Position numbers and translations under genes: made by a program. The notes below the pieces were generated by a model. It was not told the origin of the DNA. It made no database searches and saw only the letters and a list, made by a program, of their open reading frames with translations. A stretch of 64,000 nt of DNA from Argopecten irradians (Eukaryota > Mollusca > Bivalvia > Pectinida > Pectinidae): assembly GCF_041381155.1 (NCBI RefSeq), contig NC_091144.1, forward strand, positions 31,552,980 to 31,616,979. Direction: 5' to 3'. Below are positions 35,205-46,713 of the stretch, piece after piece (positions within the stretch are counted from its first letter, which is position 1; every line of letters begins with the position of its first letter).

Positions 35205-36437
35205 ATTAGGACCTATAGTCATCATGCTTCGTCCGTCGTCGTGCGCCGTGCGCCGTCCGTAAACTTTTCACATTTCAATCTTCTTCTCAAGTTTGACCAG
35301 TGGGATTGAGCTGAAACTTACATGAAATGATCCTGACATGGTCCCGACAAAGTGTTGTTATTTTTCGGGTCGATCCGAAATCCAAGATGGCCGCCACAGC
35401 CGCCATCTTGAAAACACATTTTGAACTTCTTCTCAAGTTCTACTAGTGCGATTTGGCTGAGACTTGCATGAAATGATCCTGACATGGTCCCGACAAAGTG
35501 TTGTTATTTTTTGGGTCGATCCGAAATCCAAGATGACCGCCACAGCCGCCATCTTGAAAACACATTTTGAACTTCTTCTCAAGTTCTACAAGTGCGATTT
35601 GGCTGAAACTTGCATAAAAATGATCCTGACATGGTCCCGACAAAGTGTTGTTATTTTTCGGGGCGATCCGAAATCCAAGATGGCCGCCACAGCCGCCATC
35701 TTGAAAACACATTTTGAACTTCTTCTCAAGTTCTACCGGTGCGATTTGGCTGAAACTTGCATGAAATGATCCTGACATAGTCCCGACAAAGTGTTGTTAT
35801 TTTTCGGGTCGATCCGAAATCCAAGATGGCCGCCACAGCCGCCATCTTGAAAACACATTTTGAACTTCTTCTCAAGTTCTACTAGTGCGATTTGGCTGAA
35901 ACTTGCATGAAATGATCCTGACATGGTTCCGACAAAGTGTTGTTATTTTTCGGGTCGATCCGAAATCCAAGATGGCCGCCACAGCCGCCATCTTGAAAAC
36001 ACATTTTGAACTTCTTCTCAAGTTCTACTAGTGCGATTTGGCTGAAACTTGCATGAAATGATCCTGACATGGTTCCGACAAAGTGTTGTTATTTTTCGGG
36101 TCGATCCGAAATCCAAGATGGCCGCCACAGCCGCCATCTTGAAAACACATTTTGAACTTCTTCTCAAGTTCTGCTAGTGCGATTTGGCTGAAACTTGCAT
36201 GAAATGATCCTGATATGTTTCCGACAAAGTGTTGTTATTTTTCGGGTTGATCCGAAATCAAAGATGGCCGCCACAGCCGCCATCTTGAAAACACATTTTG
36301 AACTTCTTCTCAAGTTCTACCGGTGCGATTTGGCTGAGACTTGCATGAAATGATCCTGACATGGTCCCGACAAAGTGTTCTTATTTTTCGGGTCGATCCA
36401 AAATCCAAGATGGCCGCCACAGCCACCATCTTGTTTC
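35205..36437 (+). repeat. tandem array of eight 146-bp units behind a tandem-array-element head
   Basis: The head at 35,208-35,270 (GTCCGTCGTCGTGCG) precedes units in which TCCAAGATGGCCGCCACAG recurs at 35,381, 35,527, 35,674, 35,820, 35,966, 36,112, 36,258 and 36,404; spacing is 146 or 147 each time. Units are very similar to each other. Each carries AAGATGGC and, a few bases on, its inverse GCCATCTT. Reading frames across the array on either strand are by-products of the repetition. No tail follows, so the element is truncated on the right. Confidence 0.9.
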
Positions 36438-37092
36438 CATAGTTCTCTTGAATAAAAAGTCAAATTTAAATTAAATACAAGGCCGCTTTCCTTTTTTATT
36501 ATTTGCTTTATCCTTCAATTCAATATTCGTGGAATCTCTAGAGCACGACAATATCATCAAAGTAAAAAACAATTTGCGAGCAAAACATGAATGCATTTTG
36601 TTGTATGTTCACTTTTCATCGAAACAAGTGTTTTGTACACAGAAGGATTTTTCTTCGAGACCTTTCATCATCATCAAATACATGTCTTTGATCTTAGAGA
36701 AAATGTGTACTTTACAGCTCTTTCGTTATTTTTAGTGATTCAGCAAATTTTGCGAAATAATAACATTGCGAATAATAGCACCTGTATAGTACTAACAATT
36801 CTAAATACTGTCTTATTTGATCACTGTGATCTAAAAAAAAGTAGGTTAAGGTCATTCATTTTAACGAAAATGGATGTAATAGGAAGAAAGCGAATATGAT
36901 TACCTTGACTATTATAAGACGATGAATATTCAAAAATTAAAAAAACGTATTGTTGAAGATTGATTAACATGTATAATCATTAACATGTATGTAGAGATTT
37001 TAATTTAACCGAATTTCAGGGGTTTTGTATTTATTAAAACCCTCGTTCAATCAAGGCAAATATTTGCTTTTGTTTTAGTTTTTTCTTTTTAG
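36438..37092. other. no supported gene
   Basis: AT-rich sequence. Open frames of up to about 100 codons near 36,530-36,900 overlap one another in two frames and show no domain. Confidence 0.4.
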
Positions 37093-39132
37093 GTCACCTG
37101 AGACTAAGTCTCAAGTGACCTATTCTAATCGCCTTTTGTCCGTCGTCGTGCGTCGTCCGTCGTATGTCCGTAAACAATTTACAATTTCGACTTCTTCTCC
37201 AAAACTGCTGAAGCAATTCCGATGAAATTTTGCAAAAACCTTAAAAGGCAAATCAAAATTGTGAATTATATGGTCCCCATCCCCAGGGGGCTGTGGGAGG
37301 GGCCAAAAGGGTAAAATTGATTAAAATTTCAAAAATCTTCTTCTCCACTCACAGATTTGGTGGAATCAAATACTCTTCATAGATAGAAAGGTCTTAAGGC
37401 CTGTTATAATAATTGTGAATTATATGACCCTGGGGTCTCTCGTTTGCCCCTGGGGAGGTTTAAGTTTACTATTTTTTTAATAGGAAAAAACACATTTTTG
37501 AGCATTATTTGGTCATTTGAAATAGGAATAGAGTCAAATGTTGCCAGAATTATCAGTATGAGATAGCCATTACATTATATTAACAAATATTCTATGAATG
37601 ACCCCCAGGGGCCTTAGAGGCGAGTTCAAAAGGGGTCAAATAGGCTTTCTGAAATTCTTGAAATGGTAGAATCAAATCCTTTTCATAGATAGAAAACTCC
37701 ACCGCTGACAAACGGTATTATTTCTCTATCAAATACAGGAGCAGGCGATTTAGTATTTTTCTTCGGTTACACATGTTACTTACTTTCCACCATTATGACC
37801 ATTGAAAAGTTTGGGCTTCTCATTTCACTTCAAGATATCTATCAAAAATATTTTTTTTGCGTTCCGAAAAAATTCCGTGGCACTATATCCTATATGGAAT
37901 AAAATACTGATTGTGCATGCACCAAACGCAAAATAAATAATTTCGTATTTCGTATTATTTTTTGTGTTAATTAGACATACATATACACGATTAAACACCA
38001 ATAATAGTTCAAATGATGAGTATCGTTTATGGTCCGTCGTCGGTGGAGCATCTTTAAGGTCCTTTAAAAAAGATGTGAATTATATGAGCCTGGAGTCTCA
38101 CGCGTCCCCCTGGGGAGGGGGTAAAGTTTACTAGAGTTTATATAGAGAAAACAAATTTATGAGTATTTTTTTGCTCAATTTTCATAGGACATGAGTCAAA
38201 CTTGGTTAGAATTATAATCCTGAGATAACATTTTAACATCATATCCATGTTGGTCCTGGTCGACCCCCTAGGGGTAGAGGGACGGTGCCAAAAAAGGTCA
38301 AATAGGCTAAAACTTCAAAAATCTTCTTCTAAAATGCTGGAAATGGTAGCACCAAATACCCTTTATACATGTAGATAAAAAGTCTTAAGGTACTGTTTTA
38401 TAAAAATTGTGAATTAAATTACCCTGGGGTCTCATGTGCTATAGTTTATATAGGAAAAACACATTTATGAGCATGTTTTGCTCAATTTTCACATGAAATG
38501 AGTCAAACTTAGTTAGAATTATAAGCCTGAGATAGCATTTTAATATTGATATCATATCTATATTGGTCCTGGCCGACACCCTTTGGGCAGAGGGGCGGGG
38601 CTAAAAGGATCAAAAAGGCTAAAACTTCAAAAATCTTTTAAAATTTTTGAAATGGTAGAATCAAATAGATATAGATGGAAAGGTCATAAGGTGTTTTATA
38701 AAAAATTGTGAATTATATGACTCTGGGGTCTCCCGTTACCCCCTGGGGAGGGGGTCAAGTTTACTCTAGTTTATTTAGGAAAAACCATTTATGAACATTA
38801 TTTGCTCAATTTGCATAGGAAATGAGTCAAGTTTAATTAGAACTATTAGCCTGAGATATAGCATTTTAACATCCATATCGGTCCTCGACGACCCCCTGGG
38901 GGACCAGAAGGGCGGGACCAAACACGGTCAAAATGGCTAAAATTTCAAAAACTTTTTCTAAGTTCACAGGTTTGATGGAAGCAAATACTATTCATAGACT
39001 AAAAAGTCAAATTTATAAATCCCTGACCATCCACAAGGCCTAGTATATAGTGTTTATTTGTCTGTTTCATTTTATCTGTTTCATTATATATTCAAACTCA
39101 GGTGACCGTTAAGACCCATGGCCCTCTTGGTT
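37093..39132 (+). mobile_element. complete tandem-array element with hairpin head and palindromic tail
   Basis: The head is a near-perfect inverted repeat at 37,093-37,123 (AGGTCACCTGAGACT paired with AGTCTCAAGTGACCT), then GTCCGTCGTCGTGCG. The interior holds about five diverged units of roughly 310-330 bp marked by TGTGAATTATATGACC and CCCTGGGGAGG. The tail at 39,100-39,132 reads CTCAGGTGACCGTTAAGACC and CATGGCCCTCTTGG. A family A MITE interrupts the array. The structure fits Helentron-derived pearl/DINE elements; no protein is encoded. Confidence 0.75.
37697..38057 (+). mobile_element. TTAA-flanked MITE (family A), copy 3
   Basis: From CTCCACCGCTGACAAACGG to CGGTGGAGCATCT and TTAA (38,054-38,057). 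The left terminal TTAAAGATG is lost. It sits where the array unit normally reads GTCTTAAGG, which supports TTAA as the insertion target. Confidence 0.85.
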
Positions 39133-39434
39133 TATTTTTCTTTCAATGATCAAACAAATATGAAATTTTAAAAACACCGTTCAACGTGACATTTTTTAGA
39201 TATTGTTACATCTTTTTGAAATTAAATTAACCGTATTTGTATATACCAGTAATAAAAAAGTATCCCCATGTCTATAGACGAGAAGAACAATACACCTTTT
39301 ACATTAAACTATCGTTGTTTTTCGAGTTAATATTTTTACTGTGATTGTCTCTTTTTATTTAACGTCACGTTATTACTCATGGTCGGGCCTATCTTGTGTG
39401 CAATTTGTTATAGTGTGGATGTCTGTATCTTTTC

Positions 39435-41125
39435 GGAGATACTGCCGTATATTCATGTTGTCGCCTTGTTTGTTTGATTGCTTTATTAACGTTCTATTAA
39501 CAGTCAGGAACGCCTCCAATGTACGCAGTGTGTAGCGTGTATGTATTGCATGATGCGTGTTTTGGGAGACTTCGGTATGTTCGTGTTTTGTCTTGTATAA
39601 TGGAACTGTTGCCTTGTGATAAGAAGAACACCTTCCTAACTTACTGAAGCATGCAGCCGATGACATTTAACAAGCACATCCCACCCGGTCACATTATACT
39701 GAAAACAGACAAACAAATCATATTTAATGATCTTCAGCTTATATTTTTTGTCCCTATTGCATGATATATGTGAACGGCGAGTTTAGGGATCTGATCTTTT
39801 CTGTTCTTCTTGAGTAACCTTCTTCCTAACGACCTTCCTAACCACTCCCTTGACAACGCCTCAGTTTTGGCCTTCGGTTGAGCGCTCGCACCTGTGAGGA
39901 AGGCTTTCAGTTCGTAGTGTAGAATAGTTGTAGTGTCTGCTCCTGCTTAGCTCTCAGCACTAAGGGATTAGGACGATTGGTTCGCCCGTCGTTTGTATAA
40001 TGTGACCAAGTGAAGTGTGTTTCTTGATGACTTCGGTGGCTTGTCTCGGTGTTATAGCATTATAAATAGGGCAAGAGTTCCAGTATGCCAGAAGACGCAA
40101 CACAAATATACCTGTCCCCAATGCTGAGCACTAAGCAAGAGCAGAAACTACTACTATTATAGTAGTGTCACGGCCAGGGGACAGAACCTAGAGCCTACAT
40201 CACAGGGGCGAACACTCAAATAAGGCGTCAGTATAATGTGACCGGGTGGGGTGTGTTGCTTGGTGTCTTCGGCGGCATGCTTCAGTGATATAGCACTATA
40301 AAAAGGGCAACAGTTCCACTATACAAGAAGACACAACATGAATATACCACAGTCTCCTACAACACGCACCTCGCACAACATACACGCAACACATCGCATA
40401 CATGGGAGGCCGTCCTTACATGACCATAGCTGTTAATAGGACGTTAATTAATCAAACAAAAACCAAAAGTGAGGTGGCGTCAATGGAATCGTTGGGAAGA
40501 AGAAAGTTAATAAGGAAGAAGAGAAAAGATAATATCCTAAAATTAGTCGCCTTATACGATATTCCAGCGTTCTACGTATTCGGTAGCATTGCTTTGAAAT
40601 AGATTTTATCACGAGACAAGAAAAAAAGTTCTTTTTTTTAGATTAAAATGGACTAAAAGTGGCTTAGAGAATGTCTGACGTCTTAGGATGCTGTGGGATA
40701 TTATTATAGTCTTCTTCTAATAGAGGATCTCTTGTCCTTTTTATAGTGCTATCTCACTGAAGCATGCCGCCGAACAAGTACGCCCTACCCGGTCACGTTA
40801 AACTGATAATGGGCAATCCAGTCGTCTTACTCCCTTTATGCTCAGCGCTAAGCAGGAGCAGACATTACCATTTTTATAGAATATGGTGTGTCTAACGAGG
40901 GGACAGAACCCATAGCTTAGCCTACCTAAAAGGCATAAGCAGGACCCACCTCAAAGGGGCGAACGCTCCACCGACGGACAAAAGTGAGGTTATGTAAAAG
41001 GAGAAGGAAAAGTAAGGTAGGAAGAAAGAAAGAAAAGCTAAGACCATCAATCGCCTCATGCGACATGATCATGTAATTTGGGGGAGGAGGGCAGCAGTCA
41101 CAATTCTAACGCCCTACTTGCGGAA
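39435..41125. mobile_element. SINE graveyard: at least five truncated copies in both orientations
   Basis: Pieces in order: 39,435-39,710 reverse (two segments); 39,745-40,113 direct, strongly diverged, without 3' tail; 40,118-40,220 reverse, B-box region; 40,226-40,465 direct 3' half with tail; 40,466-40,560 reverse 5' part; 40,733-41,125 reverse, nearly to the 5' end. Divergence varies widely between pieces, so insertions span a long period. The frame at 40,402-40,602 is SINE-derived. Confidence 0.8.
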
Positions 41126-41554
41126 CATGTATACTAAAGCCATGCTTGGTGTTTATAGCTTGGAATATTGACATAACTTTTTTCCATCAGTTAGCGGTAC
41201 TGTAACCCTATCTATTAATAACACATTAAAGTCTCGTCATTAAACCAGCGTTATATCGTCTATCTGTCGTGTCAGGGTTTCTACCTGTGTGGATAGGCTA
41301 TAGTTTTATCATTCATCTGTTCCGCATAATGGGTATTTATGTCCCATTTTTCTTATAACAAGTGTAAAGTGAAAATGTAGAAGTAGCTGAAACCGCAATG
41401 AATACAAATAGATCATTGCCATGAGTTGGCTACAATTTACTCATCATGTCTGCCGTTGTCAGTGTCCATTTACTCGACGTATTCGGTAAGACGTTATTTA
41501 AAAATTTTTTTTGTTTTTACCATGTTTCTGGTAGCACCCTGTTATATAAATAGA

Positions 41555-41722
41555 GGTTACACAACGAGTGGCTGTTGGATATGGAATTAATTCCACACGA
41601 GCGAGTTATTTTTTAAAAGTTACAAAAGACATGAGCTTTAGCGAGTGTCTTTTGTAACTTTTAAAAATAACTTACGAGTCTAGAATAAATTCCATATCCA
41701 ACAACCACGAGTCGTGTGACCT
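41555..41722. repeat. fold-back sequence with arms of about 78 bases
   Basis: The left arm (41,555-41,633) and right arm (41,645-41,722) are inverse complements apart from scattered mismatches, with a loop of roughly a dozen bases. Shared blocks include GTTGGATATGGAAT and TTTTAAAAGTTACAAAAGAC. Downstream, GCCAATCAGAATGCG and ACCACGTGTGGTATAAAC (to about 41,960) probably belong to the same non-autonomous element. Confidence 0.75.
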
Positions 41723-43030
41723 GTTTCTACCACAACTATATCCACTTTTAGCCGATAGAAATAAGACGAGGATAAGTACGCTATCCAACAGCAGTTTTAA
41801 TTTGGCGTCAAGCGGCGATCACAGCATAGCATGACGTCACTCAATTATTGATGACGTTGACAAACGATGACACGACACTCAGAAAGACGTAGTTCGGTTT
41901 AAGTTCACCGTGTCAGCCAATCAGAATGCGTACAGAGTTTATACCACGTGTGGTATAAACAAATTGTTAATCAACAGCAGCATCGTTTATTTGATACCCT
42001 GAGAGTTGAATAACACTGACGACTATTGTGGTAGAAATGTATATAAAATGCACTTATTTTGTTGACACTGATGGCGAACGATCGACGCTCAGGAAATGTA
42101 ATTAGGCTCAAGGTTCTCAATATCTAATGGGATCATTTGTGCTTAAGGCGTAAACAAGTCCAGGGGTCTCAATTTCACTGTGTTTTTCTGTGTGTTTTTA
42201 AAAAAAATCTTGATCGAACTTTTTCTTATTTACTAAGGAAAAGCTTTTAGAATTGACTGATACTTTGATTACGCTTTTGATGTTGTTAATGTCATCCGCG
42301 CCAACGAAAGTGATTTATATAGATGTTATACGACCTACGATACACGATATCGTAATCCATGTAATATCAATAAATTTAAAGTCAAAGTTCTTTCATGTGA
42401 ATACAGTCGCAGACTGCCTTAATGAATTACTGATAAAATTAACGAAATATGCGGCATTCAGACGCTTCACCCGACGAAACCACCGGCAAACACATGGAAG
42501 TTACAGTTAAGTTGTTATCTTGTTGAAACACGCATGCAAGTTAGGAATAATAGTACATTTCATTCCTTCGAGGACAAGTCAGGGAACATTCAATAAAAAG
42601 TTGTAAGATGTTAAGTTGTTAAACATCTTACGATTCCTTCCCCGAGGGGTTCCCCTTCACTATCGAAGGGACGAGTGATTATTTGTTTCTCCTCTCATGT
42701 TCATTTTCTGATTATTTACTGCAGACAAATACATCGCATTGTTGACGTGTCGCATAAGAATGGTATTAGCATGGAATTTTGGTAGTGCTGTATGTTTATT
42801 ATGACAGATCTATCAAAATATCAAAACGCGATGAAAAAAATGCCCTAGCACCGATCTTCAAATAGTCCTGTGTGTTCGCCAAGGTCAAGTTGTCCATAAT
42901 GTTCAATCGCTATTTTCTACTGAAATTTAAAACTGAGTTAGACTAATGTCCTAAAGAAGGAATAACAAATAATTCACAATAGGCCCAGACGGCTCCACCC
43001 CTCTGGCCCTCAAAGACCAATTGGCTTTTC
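41723..43030. other. no supported gene; small hairpin at 42,604-42,632
   Basis: Only short frames. A perfect 10-bp stem (GTAAGATGTT with AACATCTTAC) lies at 42,604-42,632. No repeat match was found for the remainder. Confidence 0.4.
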
Positions 43031-43034
43031 AGCT

Positions 43035-43900
43035 ATTGCGATAGTCTTTTGTCCGTCGTCGTGCGCCGTCCGTTAGTATTTCCTTGTGAACGCGATAACT
43101 TAGATAAATATAAACCGAGCTTAATGAAACTTTATATGTAGACTAACATTGAAAAGATCTCGGGCGAGTTCGAAAATCAGCATGGTTCGACAATCATTTA
43201 CGGAGTTATTGCCCTTTGCACTAATAATTATTATTGGACATTGTAAACGCGAGAACTTGAGTAAATATAAACTTATCTTAATGAAACTTTTTATGTAGGG
43301 TAACATTGGAAAGTCTCGAACGAATTTGAATCAAAGGTAATTTACGGAGTTATTGCCCTTTGCACTAATAACTATTATTGGACATTGTGAACGTGATAAC
43401 TTGAGTAAATATAAACCGAGCTTGATGAAACTTTGTATATAGACTAACACTGGAATATCGCTGACAATTTCGAAAATCAACTTGATGCGATTGTAATTTA
43501 CAGAGTTATTGCCCTTTGCACTGATTATTATTATTGGACACTGTGAACGTGACAACATGAGTAAATATAAACCGAGCTTAATGAGACTTTGGATATAGAC
43601 TAACATTGGAAAGATCTCAGACAAGTGCGAAAATCAGCTTGATTCGATTGTAGCATACAGAGTTATTTCCCTTTGCAATAATAATTATTGGACCTTGTGA
43701 ACACTATAACTTGAGTAAATATGAATCGAGCGTAATGAAACTTTTATGTAGACTAACATTGGAGATATCTCGGACAAGTTCGAAAATAAGCTTGATTCAA
43801 CATTATTTTTCGTGAGTTATTGCCCTTTGCACTTATAATTTTAATTGAATACGATAACTTGTGTAAGTATGCACCTGTATGCACCTAGCTTAATTTAAAT
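43035..43900 (+). repeat. tandem-array element, about 150-bp units, tail missing
   Basis: The head TTTTGTCCGTCGTCGTGCGC at 43,050 is followed by five to six units with TGTGAACGCGATAACTT, AATATAAACCGAGCTTAATG and GAGTTATTGCCCTTTGCAC. Unit starts are near 43,085, 43,240, 43,386, 43,540, 43,696 and 43,850. The array decays at its right end. Confidence 0.8.
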
Positions 43901-45009
43901 CTTGTATGTGGCGTCCTAATTTCCTATATTTAATCAAATAAGTTAATGCAATTATTTTCACTAGTACATTGTTCTAATGTGGCAGGAGGTGTGGAAATGT
44001 GTGTGCGTTATGAAATCAGCATGATGTATATTGTATTCTACAGTGACACTCAATGGACTTGTGCACAAACTAAATAAGCGGCATGTGTGTACACATGTTA
44101 GCGGTAGCTGAAATCATCCGCCTGTGAGAAGCTCTAGCTCAGCACTGCTTCCTGCTTTACTTATTTGCAGCGATCCACCGCCTCAGGTAATTATGTATTG
44201 ATTGAAATCGGACTATGGCTGACTGTGTACGTATACGTGTATCTTCATATGCTGAACTATTATCGGGTGGATCATGATCACACCAGATCTATGTCACTGT
44301 GTACATTTGTTTACAAGAAGGATTTATAAATATTACCTATACAGCCTTAGTTTACACTATAACTACGTACAAAAGGTAAGGACGAGACAACATATACAGG
44401 TAGTTGATATGTACATGCATATTGCATTGTTTTGAGCTCCACATGTACATGTAAAATATGATATATAATTTTCCTACAATTTCTGGGCCTGAAGCCACTC
44501 GTAACACAGACCAGTCTCCTGTGCTACGACTGTTTTATGTTCAATATATGTTCTTTTATGTTTATATATCATGATGTTTACCCGTAATGGTCACGTGGGT
44601 ATGTTTTAAGGTTAAAGGTCATAATGTTGTCCTTAAGACGTGTTGCTGTGTTGATAAACGTTCCTTTATTCATACAGGTATCTTTATTCCTCCGTAAACA
44701 AAGAGTTATACATGTATGAACAAATTAAAAAAATAAAATAGGTGAAAGGTACGACAAAAAGCGTGATAACATAATGATAAAAACAAAAAAGAGATAGACG
44801 AAAACGTTCCAGAAATACTGCCATTAATTTAATTATATATGAATGCAAAGGAAAGCATAAGCTTAACAACTGTTCACATATGTTGAATTGCATCTACTGT
44901 GTAAGGACTACGTAAGCATAAACTATATGTTAAGTATATGTTACTGTGAGTACAACAAAAGATATGTTACTCTAAGAAATCACCCATAGAATATTGGCAG
45001 CTAGATTCT

Positions 45010-45336
45010 AGTGGGGTTTCAACAAGAATTAATATGTTACACAACCCATTATGTATTTTTTGTCAGCAGAGGGAGGAAACCGTCTTACATATAGTCGATA
45101 GATTATGGAGCAGAATTGAAAAAAGGGTATTCTTAAAAACGTCTCTGTATATCAACTTTTCAGAACGTGAAATCTTATTTGGCAAACGCGGTAAACAATA
45201 CCAAGCACAAAACACTGTAAAGCTGATCTTCAAGTACTATATTTATAAACAGCGTGTAAAAGGCAATATGTTGTATATTGAAAGTGTTAAAAAATATATT
45301 AAAAATTATTATAAATCTGAAAGGTTCTTTTCCTAA
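45010..45336 (+). pseudogene. C-terminal fragment of an L1/Tx1-like LINE
   Basis: The frame gives NPLCIFCQQREETVLHI, a Cys-x2-Cys ... His motif, then ILFGKRGKQYQAQNTVKLIF and KYYIYKQRVKGNMLYIESV, ending FFS at a stop. This is the usual carboxy terminus of L1/Tx1-type ORF2 proteins, and the same architecture is readable at 53,344-58,060. Upstream RT is absent, as expected of a 5'-truncated insertion. Confidence 0.7.
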
Positions 45337-45539
45337 TGCAATGGCAAAAATAAATGTGTTTAATGTTAAGTGGGGTTTATCATCAAATCTGGCTGAAGAT
45401 TAATAATATGAAATAATTATATAAATTATCAATATTGAAACCAATGCATTCACAATATAGAAGATAATATTAGAGTGTAAGTAAGTGTTAAAGAGATGTT
45501 TCTTTTGTTTTGTGTTTGTATGCTGTGAAAAAAAAAGGT

Positions 45540-46560
45540 TTTTTTCATGTGATTTTGTCCGTCGTCGTGCCTCTTCCGTCGTCGTGCGTCTTCCGTCGTG
45601 CGACGTCCGTTAACATTTCTTGTGAACGCGATAACTTCAGTAAATATAAATCGAGTTTAATGAAACTTTGTATGCAGAGTAACATTGGAAAGATCTCGGA
45701 CGAGATAGAAAATCAGCATGATTTGAGAGCTAACGGAGTTATTGCAATTTGCACTAATAATTATTATTGTACATTGTGAACTCGATAACTTTGATGTATA
45801 ACCAAGCTTATTGAAACTATGCATGTAGACTAACATTGGGGGGATCTCGGACGAATTTGAAAATCAGCGTGATTCGACAGGAATTTACGTAGTCATTGCC
45901 CTTTGCACTTATAATTATTATTGGACCTTGTGAACGCGATAACTTTAGTAAATATGAACCTAGCTTAAGGAAATTTTGTATGTAGACTAAACATTAGAAA
46001 TATCCCGAATGAGTTCGAAAATCAACTTGATCCGACGATAATTTACTGAGTTAATGCTCTTTGCACTAATTATCATTATTGTACCTCGTGAATACGATTA
46101 GATAACCTGAATAAATATGCACTCGGCTTCATGAAACTTTGTATTTAGACTAAAATTGGTAAGATCGAAGTTTGAAAATCGACCTGATTAGATCGTAACT
46201 TACAGAGTTATTGCCCTTTGCAATTATACTTATTGAATCTTGTGAACATGATAACTTGAGTAAATTTGCACCGAGCTTGATGAAACTTTCTATGTAGACT
46301 AACATTGGAAAAATCTCAAACAAGTTTGAAAATAAGATTGATTCACTCTAACTTATTTTCGGAGTCATTGCCCTTTGCAATAATAATAATTGAACCTTGT
46401 GAAAACAGTAATGTGAGTAAATATGCACAAAGCTTAATGAAACTTTGTGTATAGACCTATTGAATGCATGTTCCTGTTTCATGAACAAAGGCATCAGGAA
46501 ATTACATAACTAATTTGTTTCAAATATCAGGTTGCCGTTAAGGCCCATGGGCCTCTTGTT
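45540..46560 (+). mobile_element. complete tandem-array element, about 155-bp units
   Basis: The head repeats GTCCGTCGTCGTGC and TTCCGTCGTCGTGCG (45,558-45,612). About six units follow, starting near 45,613, 45,775, 45,930, 46,090, 46,240 and 46,397, related to those at 43 kb. The tail at 46,527-46,560 reads AAGGCCCATGGGCCTCTTG with a perfect AGGCCC/GGGCCT palindrome. No protein is encoded. Confidence 0.8.
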
Positions 46561-46713
46561 TCTTCAACGGCTTTTAGTTTTCAAAATATGAAAATAAAAC
46601 GATTTTAATAATTTTGTAGAGTCTTAAGAATTATTAGTTTATCGATAAGTTTACCTCAGTTCCTAAAAATATAAGTTAACTGTAAATTTACAAAACGTAC
46701 GTATAGTTGACTA

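Noticed and set aside
35443-36070. Open frames of 60-110 codons on both strands
   Set aside because: They are by-products of the 146/147-bp repeat and repeat the same peptide; no gene.
35381-36437. CRISPR-like regular repeats
   Set aside because: Units are contiguous 146-bp tandem repeats without spacers, in a eukaryotic context.
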